A DNA stretch of 64,000 bases from Lotus japonicus (GCF_012489685.1 NC_080043.1:2978501-3042500), one strand, 5' to 3'; counted from the first letter of the stretch, positions 36,705 through 50,986 are shown. Numbers and translations are program-made. Notes: a model not told the origin generated them from the letters alone.

Positions 36705-37019
36705 TTCAAAGCTAAACTTATAAGCATGTCTTATAGCGCGCCTTTTATTTTTGCAAAGTACAATCGGCATTATGACATAATCTCTTGAGGTATTGAGATT
36801 ACATTAATTGGGTAGACCCATCACAATAAATCTTTTTTTATATGGACTGTTCAACGGCAACGCTCAAATCTTGTACTAAATATTTAAGGAGTACAACTGT
36901 ACAACTATTTAACAGTTGTGCTAGAACTATCAACCAGTTGTGCTATACCTTGTCAGTGATTTGACGTGTCTTTATAAAAGTTTATTTGAATGTAAGAGTA
37001 TATTTGTAAGATTTTTTTT

Positions 37020-37450
37020 TTGTTTTTTGTTTTTTTTTACGAATAAATGAAACTCCACTTGAAAGCAACAAACTAAACACGACCAACGCAAAGTCGGTCC
37101 GAAGCAAGAAGTGGACTCAACTTAGCCGGAGGCAAGGGATGATTCCGGACAAAATGACAGTGTAATCCCAAAGAAGCAAGTTTGTCGACCCACATATTAG
37201 CCTCATGTAAAACATGCAAGAAACTAAGACGTCACATACGGGTAGAAATATCAACAATCTCCGCCAATAAAGCTCTCAAGTCTCAACTGTGATGACGAAG
37301 GAGGGAGTCCAACATCCTAATAGCATCAAGCGAGTCACTCTCACAAATGATATGCCGGAAACCCAATCATCAACTCGGTCAAGAACGCATAAGAACCATT
37401 AAAAGAATCCAAAAAACCACCCAACCAAGAGGCAGAAGCATTACGACATG
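37020..37450 (-). pseudogene. LINE relic, RNase H domain
   Basis: Read on the minus strand with small frame adjustments, the sequence encodes pieces such as ESDSLDAIRMLDSLLRHH and HVLREANMWVDKLASLG, which fit the middle and end of the RNase H domain in plant LINE ORF2. The reading frame is broken in several places. A T-run at about 37010-37038 would be its poly-A tail. Confidence 0.55.
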
Positions 37451-38310
37451 TAAGAGTTTATTTAGAAGAATGTATTCCTAGCATTTTATTTTACTAGTTC
37501 AACAAACACATTTTTAAATAAGAGACTTTCTAAATCACCCAAGACTTACATTGGGTAAATTCATCATAGTTGAGATGTTCAATAATATTTTGACATGAAA
37601 TCAAACTCAACACATGTAAAAGTGGAGGGTTTCATACCTTTATACTTAATTAGTCATAATCTATCCTACAACAAACTTTTAAAAGGATTCTACTTAACCA
37701 CAACCACCTTTGACTAGAAAGTGAATCCCCAAACATCATATTTAGAAAATTTCTTAACAAATAATTATCCAATTATCCAAATACACACCAACTAAATCAG
37801 GCCTAGCCATCTAACTTAGCCTTTTACACCGTGTCACATAGTAGGACCACTTGTACAAACCAAATATCCTAGACTAGGGTTCCTGACAACACCATCATCC
37901 CCTTCTGATAATTTAGTACCACCACGTCGGACAGATGGGGCCCACTGCAACCATATCTGTGTGTGTGCTGTTTACTTAATTAATTTTAATAAATTTTCAC
38001 CTCAAGAAAATTTTGTAATTAGATCAATAATTAATAAAAATTAATAATTTATCTCTACATTTTTTTTCCTTTCTAGGTCATTTGGCATTTAGTTCTGGAA
38101 GATGAAACCAAGGCTCCAGCTCAAGAAAGCGTGTTTTTTCAATCAATTTCCTAATAAAAAACAAAAAAACCTGGAAACTACATCATAATCAAGAAAAAGA
38201 AAAGTGATTATCTAGAAGAAGTAATTAACAGAAAAATCTTGTTTCAAAAAATGAACATAAATCTGGAAGAAAAAAATAGGGATATATCAGAAAATTGAAA
38301 TTCTGTTCTG
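37451..38310. other. Intergenic, upstream of the flippase gene
   Basis: No gene seen. The part nearest 38300 is likely promoter for the gene on the right; I could not pick out a convincing TATA box. Confidence 0.4.
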
Positions 38311-39116
38311 TTCTTGACTTGAAGAAAAGAAAGAAAGAAAAGGACAGAGTGACTCACACACACAATTTCACAATCACAATTCACAACACGTTCTCATTCT
38401 CTCTCTTTCTACTCACTTTGTCTTCTTCTTCTTCTTCTTCCTCTGCAACGCTTCTTCAATCGTCGTTTTCTGCAGTTTTTCCACTTTTCTGCCGTCTTGG
38501 ACATGGTCGTCGCCACTCACCTTCGGTACGTTTTTCCCCCTTTCTTCTATTTATAGTTTCTTCGCGTAATGCAGTAGCTTTCAATTTCCCCTCTTCGTCA
38601 ATTCACCACTGTAAGCATGACTTTTTTTGAATGTGAATCTTTATTGCTTCCTTCATTGTTGATTGTTTTTGTTTTGAAATTTCGCTGGTTTAGCTCAGTT
38701 TTTGGTGCAATTCAAAAGGGGTTTTTTGTTTTTTTGTTTGTTTGATTGATTCCATTGAATTGTTGAAATATCTCTTTAGCTGAAGGTGACAACTGACAAG
38801 ATGTCAATTTCTTTTTTGCTTCCTTTTGATTTTCAGAAAAGGGCAAGGAATTTCAATTTCAATGGATTTTTTTTTTCTTTTAGATTTCTTGGGGTTGTTT
38901 TCAATTGGACATTGATTTATGCATCAGATGATCATCATCATGTTATTATTGTTTATGAGCTGCAATTAATGGTTTCTGTTTGTGAATATTTTTTCAGGGT
39001 TTAGGGAAAAAAACAAATTGGGGGTTAAGGGGAACGTTTGATTGTTCCGTGGTTTTTGGTGGTTGACTGGTTATGTGTTGATTGTGAGCTGGCTTGAGCT
39101 GATATCCGGCGCTGAA
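38311..39116 (+). promoter_or_regulatory. 5' untranslated region with intron, flippase gene
   Basis: A CT-rich leader including a (CTT)n run near 38415-38440 is followed by a donor at 38526 and an acceptor ending at 38997, then 119 nt of leader before the start codon. Leader introns of this size are common in plant housekeeping-type genes and often raise expression. The left limit is approximate. Confidence 0.5.
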
Positions 39117-42100
39117 ATGCCGCGGGGGAGGATCAGGGCAAGGCTCCGCAGGAGCAGTCTTTACACATTTGGTTGTCTTAGGCCAACCACTAGTGATGAA
39201 GTGCCTCATCCCCTTCAGGGTCCGGGCTACTCAAGGACGGTGTATTGCAACCAGCCTCTGATCCATGAAAAGAGATATCTGTTTTACTGCAAGAATCGTA
39301 TATCGACGACCAAATACAATGCGGTCACCTTTTTTCCTAAGGCGCTGTTTGAACAGTTTAGAAGGGTTGCTAATATATATTTTCTATTGGCTGCTTGCCT
39401 CTCAGCGTCACCAATTTCGCCTCTTAGCCCGTTGAGCATGATTGCTCCTTTGGTGTTCGTTGTGGGGCTTAGTATGGCAAAGGAAGCGTTGGAGGATTCA
39501 CGCAGGTTTGTTCAGGATGTCAAAGTTAATCACCGGAAAGCTAGACTACACAGAGGAGATGGTGTTTTTGGTCTCAGGTCGTGGCAGAAAATTATGGTTG
39601 GGGATGTGGTGAAAGTAGAAAAGGACCAATTTTTTCCTGCTGACTTGTTTCTCTTGTCATCTAGTTATGAGGATGGGATATGCTATGTGGAGACTATGAA
39701 TTTAGATGGCGAGACCAACTTGAAGGTGAAAAGATCTTTGGAGGCTACCTCGTCTCTTGACAATGATGGAGCTTTTAAGGATTTCTCTGGAACAATCCGT
39801 TGTGAAGATCCAAATCCCAATCTTTATACTTTTATTGGGAACTTTGAGTATGGACGTCAGGTTTATCCTCTTGATCCTAGTCAAATTCTTCTCAGAGATT
39901 CGAAGCTTAGGAACACAGATTATGTCTATGGGGTGGTCATTTTCACTGGTCACGACAGCAAAGTCATGCAGAATTCTACTAAGTCCCCTTCAAAAAGGAG
40001 CACAGTAGAAAAAAAGATGGATTATATCATATACACTCTTTTCACTGTTCTTATATTGATATCCTTTATAAGTTCAATAGGATTTGTTGCCAAGACTAAG
40101 TACCAAAGCACAAAGTGGTGGTATTTACAGCCTAAAAATATTGAATCCCAGTATGACCCTGCGAAAATTGGATTGGCTGGGATGAGCCATCTGATTACTG
40201 CACTTATTCTTTATGGATACTTGATACCCATCTCGCTATATGTTTCAATTGAGCTTGTGAAGGTATTGCAAGCAAGGTTCATTAACCAAGACATTCAAAT
40301 GTATGATGAAGAAACTGGAACGCCAGCTGATGCACGGACATCAAATTTGAATGAAGAGTTGGGTCAGGTAGACACTATCCTCTCTGATAAAACTGGCACT
40401 TTAACCTGCAATCAGATGGACTTTTTGAAGTGCTCCATTGCTGGTACTGCCTATGGCGTGCGTTCCAGTGAAGTTGAACTTGCTGCAGCACAGCAGATGG
40501 CTTCTGATGAGGAGCAGGACTTGGACCTCTCTAGCTTTCCTATGAAGAAGAAGAGTAAAGTGCGCTCGGGAAATGTTAGAGAAGGTGAAGAAGTTGAACT
40601 TGAAAGTGTTGTTACTTCCAAAGGTGATGAGGATCGGAGGCCTGCCATAAAGGGATTTGGTTTTGAAGACTACCGCCTCATGAATGGTAATTGGTTGAAG
40701 GAACCCAAATCTGATGTCCTTTTGATGTTTTTCCGGATATTAGCAGTTTGCCATACTGCCATTCCAGAGCTAAATGAGGAGACTGGCAGTTGCACATATG
40801 AAGCTGAGTCACCTGATGAAGGAGCTTTTCTTGTAGCAGCTAGAGAATTTGGTTTTGAATTTTACAGAAGAACTCAATCAAGTGTTGTCATACGTGAAAG
40901 ATTTTTTGCTTCAGGAAAAGTGGTTGAAAGGTGAGGTGGATCATGAACTCAATTGTGTTTTTATCCCTTTCGTTTTTTGGTGTTGGGTAGGGTGGGGTCC
41001 AGAATTTTCTTTTGAATATTTTCATTTGTTAGTTGTTATGCCATATTTCTCATCTTACATATTCATTTTTGTGTGTGTTTTGGTTGAATTATACAGAGAG
41101 TATAAAATCTTGAATATTCTGGATTTTACTAGCCAAAGAAAGCGTATGTCAGTGGTTGTGCGTGATGAGGAGGGAAGCATTATTCTCTTGTGCAAAGGAG
41201 CTGATAGGTTAGTTTACTAATGTGATTCCTGTCTATATTACTATCAGCTGAATGTTTGGGGTTGATGACAAGTAGGGTGTTCTATCAGTTTCTCAAATTG
41301 AATAATTAAAATCATCCTCAAGCTTGTGGACTTTATACTCTACTTACTACTAGTATACTAAATAATCACAGCAACTCCCTCTTTCCATAGAAGCTTTTAT
41401 ATATACAGATGCTGTCATAGATAGACTTTGAACTGCAGTGGTGAGATCCATTATTTTCTTGCTTGGTTGTGCAGTATCATATTTGATCGATTATCTAAGG
41501 ATGGAAAGATGTATTTGGAGGCTACTACTAAACATTTGAATGAATATGGAGAAGCTGGTTTGAGAACGCTTGCCCTGGCTTACAGAAAGCTTGATGACCA
41601 AGAGTACTCTGATTGGAATAATGAGTTTCAGAAAGCCAAGACAGCTGTGGGGCCTGATAGAGAGGCAATGCTTGAAAATGTATCAGACATTATGGAACGA
41701 GAGTTGCTTCTTGTTGGGGCTACTGCCGTGGAAGACAAACTGCAGAAAGGGGTAGGGTGTATCTTTTTTGTAATCAATGCATTATATACGTTGCTGCTAT
41801 TTCCTACTTCAACCGGACTAAATTTTTTATTCTCCTCAGGTGCCTCAATGCATTGATAAACTAGCTCAAGCTGGCCTAAAAATCTGGGTGTTGACAGGGG
41901 ATAAGATGGAAACTGCAATCAACATTGGGTCTGTTTCCTGCAAATTATTTAACCTCATAACAGTGTTTCATTTGTGTTCTAAACTTGAGTTTAGGTTACT
42001 CAAAAGCGTCTTTTTAAATGAGTTTGATAAGTTTTTGTTTCTGTGGTGCAGATTTGCTTGTAGTTTGCTTCGACAGGGCATGAAGCAAATATGTATCAGT

Positions 42101-44543
42101 ACTATGAATTCAGATTCAGTAACCATTCCTGGGAAAGAGGTAATTCTTTTTCTTTTCACTTTAGAGAGTAGAGAAAATCACTTATGGGCTCAGGTTTCAT
42201 CTGACATTAGGCCTAGTTCTTGTAACCCCTTAGGTCATCAAAGACGACATCTTGAATCAAATCACCAATGCTTCACAAATGATAAAGGTGGAGAAGGACC
42301 CTCATGCCGCGGTTGCATTAATTATTGACGGGAAAACTTTGACATATGCTTTAGAAGATGATATCAAGCACCACTTTTTGGGATTGGCTGTTAATTGTGC
42401 ATCTGTCATTTGCTGCCGTGTGTCTCCCAAGCAAAAGGCCTTGGTAGGACCTTTTTTCCTTTTCACTTGTACCTTTGTGGGTTCTATTTGATGTTTTGTC
42501 TGTATTCCTTTAGTTGATCACTATAATAATGCTACTTGCACAATTGTCGGAGTTAAAATTCTGCACAACTGCAGTGAGGCTCCATGTTTATGTTAGATTG
42601 GAATTTGGTATGGATCTAGTGTTCTGTTGTCCATAGTAATTATCAAAAGTTGAAATACTTCTGTGGGTAGAATTCACCTGATGTAATCACTATCACGAGA
42701 TCAAATGTAAGAGTATAATGCCTGTTTTGTGTGTCTTAATCCCGTAAGTATTTGGCATCAGGTAACAAGGTTAGTCAAAGAAGGAACGGGGAAGACCACT
42801 TTAGCAATAGGTGACGGTGCAAATGATGTTGGCATGATTCAAGAAGCTGACATTGGCGTCGGAATCAGTGGAGTTGAAGGTATGCAGGTCAGTGTCTTGC
42901 TCTTTTGAGGTGTAATCATGTTATGCAAAACTATAACTGCTTATTGTAGTCATGTACTTTTGTCAGTAGTGACGCCATGTAATTTTTCCATGAACATTAA
43001 AATTTCATTTTCTTTATTAATTTTTGTCAGTTAAGAATGTCTACTAGCCTTTTCTGTCCAACTTATAGTTTTTGCCTTGAATATGGACCATGTATAAATT
43101 GTCTGCTAATCAATATTAAAATTTAGCAAATTTGTATGCTTTCGATCTTGTGAAATAGTGTTAAACTGGTAAACTTGTCTGGCTCCAGTTCATGTTCCAT
43201 TTATCATTCGTGATGAATAATTTAGTTAAAATCTATATTGGCCTATGAACACTTGTTAATTGATACTATTATCTATAAAGTCAAGCATGCACTTTATTCT
43301 TCTATTTGGAAGCACACACAGCATTTGGATACGTTGTGGAACTCAAGTTTGCAAATTCTTTCCAGGCCGTGATGGCTAGTGACTTTTCCATTGCCCAATT
43401 TCGGTTTTTGGAGCGGCTTCTTGTGGTCCATGGACACTGGTGTTACAAGAGAATTGCACAAATGGTAATTGCTATATATCCCTGTCCGTTATTCTCAGAT
43501 TTAAATGTCTTTGATGTCTATTGTGCTGAGTAACATTTTAGCATTTTGTATCTCCTGATTATGAAATATTCCTATTTTTGCGCTTCTAAACTGATCTGCT
43601 ATGCATTCCAGATATGTTATTTCTTCTACAAAAATATAGCATTTGGCCTCACCATATTCTATTTTGAGGCCTTTGCGGGATTCTCTGGTCAATCCGTTTA
43701 TGATGACTGGTACATGATATTGTTCAATGTTGTTCTTACATCACTGCCTGTCATATCACTTGGAGTTTTTGAACAAGATGTTCCATCAGAAGTTTGCTTA
43801 CAGGTTTGTTCTCGTGAAGTGATCTCAGTGAATTTCATATTTTCACCATGTTTGGATAACCTAACCTCTGATTTGCTTATTGCTCTTTGCAGTTTCCTGC
43901 ACTATATCAGCAAGGACCCAAAAATTTGTTCTTTGACTGGTATAGAATATTGGGATGGATGGGGAATGGTCTGTATTCCTCCCTCGTCATCTTCTTCCTT
44001 GTCATCATCATCTTCTATGACCAATCATTCCGTTCGAATGGCCAGACTGCGGACATGGCGGCTGTTGGTACCACCATGTTCACTTGCATCATCTGGGCCG
44101 TTAATTCCCAGATTGCGCTGACAATGTGCCATTTTACATGGATTCAACACCTCTTTGTGTGGGGAAGCATAATCACTTGGTACCTCTTTCTCATTTTATA
44201 TGGCATGCTTTCTCCAACATATTCGAAGACTGCGTACCAAATATTTGTTGAGGTTCTTGCTCCTGCTCCTATTTATTGGTTGACGACCCTTCTAGTAACG
44301 TTTACATGCATTCTTCCTTATCTGGCTCACATATCCTTCCAAAGATGTTTTAATCCCATGGACCATCACATCATCCAAGAAATCAAGTACTACAAGAAGG
44401 ATGTTGAAGATCAACGCATGTGGACGAGGGAGCGGTCCAAAGCAAGACATGAAACGAAGATTGGATTCACAGTGAGGGTGGAGGCAAAGATCAGGCAGTT
44501 GAAAGTGAAGCTGCAGAAGAAGCAATCTCCATCTCATTCATGA
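39117..44543 (+). CDS. P4-type ATPase, phospholipid flippase (ALA4/5-like)
   Basis: Ten exons (39117-40930, 41097-41207, 41475-41751, 41840-41928, 42052-42139, 42234-42443, 42762-42887, 43366-43464, 43612-43803, 43893-44543) join in frame into 1218 residues, normal for the family. The enzyme uses ATP to move phospholipids from the outer to the inner leaflet and generally works with a CDC50-type (ALIS) partner. Landmarks: DGET at 197-200 in the actuator domain, the P4-specific PISL at 371-374, the phosphorylation site DKTGT with Asp424, and GDGANDVGM in the hinge. Two membrane helices lie at about 88-122 before the actuator domain; the last exon carries the C-terminal helices. The N-terminus [20 protein letters not shown] matches the ALA4-ALA7 branch. 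All introns are GT-AG and nothing key is missing. An upstream in-frame TTG stretch is leader, not coding. Confidence 0.95.
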
Positions 44544-45284
44544 CCGTTGCAAATAATAATTTACTAGTTCCCAGTCCTTTTAGGGTTTGCAGGTTTTTTG
44601 GTTTTTCGGTCGAGCCTGCCTCATTTAAATTCTTTGCATGCTTAAGTTGTTTGCCTAAGGAGGGGTGAGTTGAAGCCCCTTTCATGAAGGAAAAAAAGCA
44701 TGGGAATCGTTGTAACATATGTAAGTAGAAGAGTTCACCAAGTTAGTCAATTCTGAATGTTCAGGGTGTAATTCTCACATATCAAATGGTTACAGTTCAT
44801 TATTGACGAAATGAAAGTAGCTAAGTAGTGTAACTGTTGTGTTTGGATGAGAGGTAAAAGAGGATTGATAAAATTTTCATAAACATGTTCGAGCAGACGG
44901 AAAAAAAAAAGTGATGAAACAAGAGGGTAACAGGCTAACTGCTAACAAAAGATGAAGGGGGCACTGAACTGGTTAGAACCAACTCCAACTCAAGTCCAAG
45001 TGTAACATGTTGGATCCTGTTGACACTTTCAAAACAAATATACAGTTTCTTTTTTATATCTCTTGACTGGATAACTATCTATATTAGGTATGTTAACAGC
45101 ACTAATCCTTATTTGGCACTTGGCAAGCAGTTACTATATATCAATGATCTCCCACTTTATTATGCATAAAAAACAAATCAAAAGATCTCCCACTTGAAAA
45201 TCTGTATCCTTATCCCTCCTTTAGCCAATATAAATTATTTTAAGCATTGATGTGTTTACATTACCCAAAATTAAAAATTCATTT
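44544..45284. other. Flippase 3' region and intergenic DNA
   Basis: The first 250-300 bases are probably the 3' untranslated region. No further gene was seen. Confidence 0.5.
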
Positions 45285-45430
45285 TTTTTTCAAAGTATTC
45301 TTACAACCCGGCATACATGAGACTTATCCCAAAACAAATCTTTCTTCATACGCATCGCTTAGAAATCGAACCTTGAATTAAATACTAAAGAATCTAAGCT
45401 ATCTACCCGCTGTGCTAGACCTTGTTAGTT
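45285..45430 (-). mobile_element. SINE-like tRNA-derived unit
   Basis: Read on the minus strand, ggtctagcacagcgggtaga is an A-box-like run and aaggttcgatttct a B-box-like run, and the unit ends in an A-tail (the T-run at 45281-45289 on the + strand). It is diverged from any tRNA. Confidence 0.45.
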
Positions 45431-45499
45431 TTCACTTTTCACAATATAAATAGTTTTATATAATTATACAATCATTAAAGTAATGAATTATAATTATTA

Positions 45500-48400
45500 C
45501 TAGAGTTTTTTACCCGTGCGTTGCACGGTGAAGTTTATTATTGTATTTTAGACATTAATCAATACTATGATTATAAAAATGTTGACATGCTAAGAATGAA
45601 AACAAACATAATAAGAATAAAGATATTTTAAAAAATAAAAATTGTGAAACTCAATTATAACGTTTTGTACTCATACAACAATTAAACAAATACAAAGATT
45701 TTAAAAAATAAAGGAATTAATTGGTAAAAATCTTCATTTATGCACATGTGAATTACCAAAGAATTTAGCTTATCAAGATGAAAAAAACATATAATCATAT
45801 ATTCGGATCTATTATGTCAGGAACCTATAAAATGAAACAAAAATTATTATTAATTCAAAAAATAAAATTATTAGATAATTAGAGTAAATATTTTAAAATT
45901 TTAATGTTTTACTATTAAATTGTCATACATTTATATATTTAACCTTAAATTTTTTTAAGAAACAATACAAAAAAAACTTAAACTACACAAAAATGTATGT
46001 TTACATTGAAAATATTTTCATTAAAATACTACTCCCGTTAGAGCTAATAGTTGCTAACTTGGTCATATTGTAATTATTTAAACTTTATTTATCTACAAAT
46101 TTTAGCAAGTATTTTTAATTAAAATGTTTCTCGTTGTGAGAAATTTTTCCCTTACATTAGATATAAATGAATATAATTATTAAATTATTAAATTAATAAA
46201 ATTTAAATATAAACAACAATATAATAATCAAATTATTAAATTAAATACAACAAACAATTTTTTTGACAAAATAACATGAATCATTGAAACCATGTTAAGA
46301 GGGGAATTTTCTTCTAATAATGCCACTAACATACTCTCAATGCCAATCGTCCAGCTCCCCATTACCAACTCATGTTATGTTTGGCCTTTTGCATTTGCAG
46401 GTGACATAACTTATTAAGATTTTTCTCCCTTAAACAATTTAATAAGCTTTAACCTCCTCCTAATTGAAGAAAGTTGTCTCAGTAGTATCCTTCATAACCT
46501 CGTTTCTTATAAGATCCTCAAAGCCAATAAGCTAAAAGGCTTCTTCTCTAATCAAAGATAACTATATTTAAATTCCTTGAATTCTTGTATAGTAATATGA
46601 AACATAGTAGAGATTCATCTTCTCACATGAAACTTCTTTCCAATTGGTTCTGGCAGTCATCTATTTGAGAGCTTTTCTCGATTCCCATAATGGAATTGAA
46701 CTCGTTCTGCAAAAGTTCAACAAAATCACACTATTATATAAAACTACGATCCTAATTCTTCTGTAGTAATATGAAACATAGTAGAGATTAATCTTCTCAC
46801 ATGAAACTTCTTTCCAATTGGTTCTGGCAATCATCTATTTGAGAGCTTTTCTCGATTCCCATAATGGAATTGAACTCGTTCTGCAAAAGTTCAACAAAAT
46901 CACACTATTATATTAAACCACGATCCTAACTCGCTTTAACCATACAGACCTTATATTTCAGTTTTAGCACTATCAATAGGAAGAATAGGTTTCAAGTACT
47001 CTACCAACTTACCATGTTCAGTGGATAAGTAAGCTCTATATATGTAGACATAGCTAACCCCAACAGAAACAATACAACTCAAAGTGAAGCTTCTCCTGCT
47101 CCAGGCCATGACTTTCAAGATCAGTCTCCTATTCCAGCAGCCCATCCATAGTCTTAAAGAGCTTTCTCCTTTTGAAAACACAGCTACTGCAGCACTTTTT
47201 TGCATTTCAAGCAAAAACATACAAACACCAACAGAAGAGACAAACTTTAGAACAAATAAAAGAGAACACAATATTTAACTGCTAATCATAAATAAATAAA
47301 TAAGAGTAAAAAGGGTGACAGCTTGAAATGGTCCTATTCATTGAGGGAGAAGGGACATGACATATTCAATAATTGAAGAACTAATAGTACCATTGCCTTC
47401 AAATCCAATCCTTATAGTTTTTCTGCAAAATAAACAATAAGTCCCTTTCAATCAAAGATCACTCATAGAAACTGCTTGAGCTTAACCATCATAACTTTGT
47501 TTCTAATTTACTTTGTTTCCATTTAGTTACAATTTAATGCCACAATTTAATGTTACGAAGTTTATTGGCTAATTTTATCAACATGAGCAGTTACACCTTC
47601 AAAAAGTGAACATTAGCTAAGTTCATGAGAAGGGGGACACCAGTATTAGGAGGCAGTGATATTGAATGAGACCAGAATGCATGAGGAAGTGACACATCAA
47701 AAAATGGTTCTCATAACCCTTGCTCTTTTAAGAAGATGAAAATGACATAAAAAAGGAACATTAGCTTGATGGCCTTAACCTCTTTCTCTCTTCTTCTGAA
47801 GGAAAATTATAGTAATTAAAATAACCAAGAAATTATCCCTCTAATTTTATTTCCCTCTATTTATAGCTAATCCCCTCCTAGTACTAACTAAATACAGTAA
47901 TAATCCCTAACTAACCTAGCAATAGCTAAGTAATTTACTCTTATGTTACATCCTAACATGTGACTTACAACTGCTTGAGCAGCAAGCATTTATCCTTATT
48001 ACACCAGTATGCATATAACATCATGTTATTCCTTTTTGTTTAACATCACAAAGGACCATTAATAGATATATATTGGTCAGTTTTACCAAATAATCTTCTA
48101 GAACCATAAACTTGGATTTTGGTATCATAATTAAAGTTTAAAACAAAATAATGGTCCTTTCCAATTTATGACACCCATTAGAGTTTCCAAAAGCATTTCC
48201 TATGTGCTGCTCAAATGACCTTCAGAAAGTAATCAAAATGGCATGATCAAAACTGCATAGAAAACTCAAATTGTGACATTTGAGCAGCAAATGAGTTGCT
48301 CAGAAAAAGAACAATAAAAGCACCAAATTGCATTAGCAACTATCTATAGGAAAGAAAGCAGATTTCTCGACCCATGTATGAGCTCACCTGGGGTATAATG

Positions 48401-49496
48401 CGTCTATAAAGATGCCATAAAACAATGAAAATTGGAACAGAAGACATGAACAACATTGTATGGATAAACTCGTATCAGGAAAATGAGCCAGATTTATGGC
48501 ATCTGAATGATTCACATCTGAATGAGCCACAAACGAACCACCTTTGTAACGATGTTCCAAGTATCCTTTGAATGATTCACATCTGAGACATCATCAACTT
48601 TGATTTCCATGGTTAATGAATCTCCTTCAGAGCAAGGAAATAAGATAGGAACAAAGCAAGAGTGAGTGAAAAACAATTGAACATCAGGATCTTATATATA
48701 GTAGAAGGGGGAGGGGGAGTATTGAATTTGAGTTTAGAATCACTGAAGAATTCACAGCCTCGATGCCATTGTCTGTAATTAGGTTTCATTGGAAAAAAGG
48801 AAATTCACAGCCACGATGCACACTATCTGCAATTGAGAAGAGTTCTTTTTTAAAAAGAATCAGGAATTGAGAAGGTTGTGCACGTAACACGTTTAGTGGT
48901 GTAAGCAATTACTATGATTGGCTAAAAAAAATCAGGCGTGAGTGAGATAAGGAGGGTGGGCGAATCAATATATAGATTTAGATTGGAAACAGAAATATAA
49001 AATAAAAAGGAGTGAATTAAGGAGTGTGGGGGAATAAACCTTTTGATTGGAAACAGATATCAGTAATTGAAACGGTTGAGAATGTTGATAGTATCAATAA
49101 GATATTAGCATTAAAAGATATAGACATCAGTATTAAAAAGTAAACAATCAACATCCACGTTTTTAAATAAGCAATCAAGGATTAATATCAGAGTAGTAAA
49201 TGCAGCAGTCAAGATTTAAAATGCTGATGCAAAATTTGAAAATCATGGAGAGAAACAAATAAATGGGTGGGGACCGGTGAAAGATGATTGGTGGATGAGT
49301 GTCATGCGAAATCTGACTGGAGAATGAGAATGAAGGAGAAAATGACACATAATAAGTGAATGGAGGGAAGGAAGGAGAGTGAGCCATGTAGGAATTCCAC
49401 TCACTGTAAGAATGCACCATAGAAGAGAATGATTCTGGTGATGACACATCAGCATTGGGTTCTCATAACCCTTGCTGTTTTAATATATATACTAGA
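45500..49496 (-). mobile_element. Helitron, minus orientation (likely composite)
   Basis: On the minus strand the 3' end has a hairpin (ccgtgc/gcacgg, + strand 45514-45528) followed 10 bases later by CTAG at 45503-45500 and then T, the Helitron 3' signature. A matching 5' end lies near 49496: TCTAGTATATATATTAAAAC, then a ggguu-type palindrome (gggttatgagaaccc), closely like the 5' end of the element at 50987. The base before the 5' TC is T rather than the expected A, so this boundary is less certain. A second 5'-like end in the same orientation lies near 47703-47735, so two elements may be nested. No Rep/helicase frame was found. Confidence 0.55.
46591..46930. repeat. Two-copy tandem repeat, 174-bp period
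   Basis: The segment starting agtaatatgaaacatagtag at 46591 is repeated from 46765 with only a few differences, including ggttctggcagtcatctatt versus ggttctggcaatcatctatt. The second copy runs to about 46930. The high identity indicates a recent duplication inside the Helitron region. No function is evident. Confidence 0.9.
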
Positions 49497-49499
49497 ATA

Positions 49500-49528
49500 C
49501 TAGAATTTTTTACCCGTGCGTTGCACGG
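49500..49528 (-). mobile_element. Helitron 3' terminus (minus orientation)
   Basis: On the minus strand a ccgtgc/gcacgg hairpin with a 3-base loop (49528-49514) is followed by gtaaaaaatt, CTAG (49503-49500) and T. It is almost identical to the end at 45500. It lies three bases from the 5' end of the neighbouring element, so two Helitrons abut here. The 5' partner to its right was not identified. Confidence 0.65.
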
Positions 49529-50986
49529 CGAAGTTTGTTAATGTATTTTAGACATCATTTTTTAAATTATAGATAAAGAAAGGCAATAATACAATTTAAA
49601 GAGAAAAAAAAATGATTCAAGCCTCTCATATTAGTTACTTCCATCGTGATTATCGTTTTATGAGAAATGCCCAGAAAAGTTGGTTGGAAGAGTCAATCAC
49701 TTGCAGTAACTAAAATAAAATATTTGTACACATATCCAAGAGTAATTATTATTTTACGTATCATTTTCTCTCCAATTTCATCATCATATATTTTTTTCAT
49801 ATCTCTCTCTGTATTTATTATCACTTCACATATTATATCACTCATTTCTCTATTTTCTCTCCCTATATATCTAAGGAGGATGTGGAACAACTAAAGGGCA
49901 ATGACCATAACATAAAAAATTTCTTGATATCTATATTTCTTTAATAAGTTTTTATTCCTAAAATATCTATAAAATTATGAATGAAAGTTCTTAAATTATA
50001 ATAAAATTATTTTTCTATTAGTTATAATATGAAAATACTTTTCTACCAAACATACCCCCCTGGGAGGTTTTTACCGTGTAACTTAAAAATAAATAAATAT
50101 AGAATATATCTTAATAATTTGAAATCACCGTAAAACATTATTAGTATACAAATTTCATGAATTAATAATTATTTACTCTTAAAAACTTTTAAAATAATAT
50201 AACAAAAAGAATTGAAATTATAATAAAACTTATCTTTTTATTAATTTTTATGAGAGTATTTGTGAACTTTTTACCATATAACTTAAATAAAAATAAAAAT
50301 GGACTATATAGACTATTTTCAAGCAAATGCTTATGTTTGTTCACAAATATTGTAAAGTTTTCCATAAAATTCATGAATGACTTCAGACTTTCTATGATCC
50401 ATAGCTCCAGCAGTCATGACATTAAGTTTATGGTTAATGAGCTTATTAACTACTTCAAATACCAAATTATCATATAAGTAACCATAAAACATCACAACTT
50501 TCCTTATATTTGCAATCAGATTCGTACAATGATCATTTCCATATTTTAACTTTATTATGGTGAACTTCTAATGCTGAAGCCTCTGAATATTCAATTCTTT
50601 TTATGAACTTGCTATCTCTCCAAATCCTTTGAAATTGCACCCCAATCTATTTCTGATAATCATTCAATTCCTCCCTTCTTGCTCTTTTATCAGTTTTATG
50701 ACTGAAAAATTCACTTCTTTTCGCTCCTCTGAGTACATGTTTTTTTTTATAATGGAGCTCAACCTGCATATCCAAAATAGAAGACGATAAATTTTTGTGA
50801 GGGATAGCCTAAACAGAGAAAAATATACGGAAGAATTGTAAAAGTTCTTTTAGTGGGGCTTGAAAATATAACCTTCTTGCTATAAATAAAAAAAAATGCA
50901 GCGGAGCAACCTAAACTCAAATACCTACACCTGCAACTGTATTGCAGACAACCTGTATACAAAAACCTACAGACATAGCTTAGTAA
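49529..50986. other. AT-rich DNA between Helitron ends
   Basis: Presumed body of the Helitron whose 3' end is at 49500. No coding exon was recognised. Confidence 0.4.

Noticed and set aside
45472..45530. Reading the 45500 terminus as a rightward Helitron 5' end starting TC at 45472
   Set aside because: The hairpin, spacing, CTAG and following T match the 3' ends at 57405 and 62758 when read on the minus strand, so it is a 3' end facing left.
46951..47271. A 106-codon minus-strand open frame in the Helitron region
   Set aside because: Hydrophobic, low-complexity composition with no recognisable motif. It fits a chance frame in AT-rich DNA.
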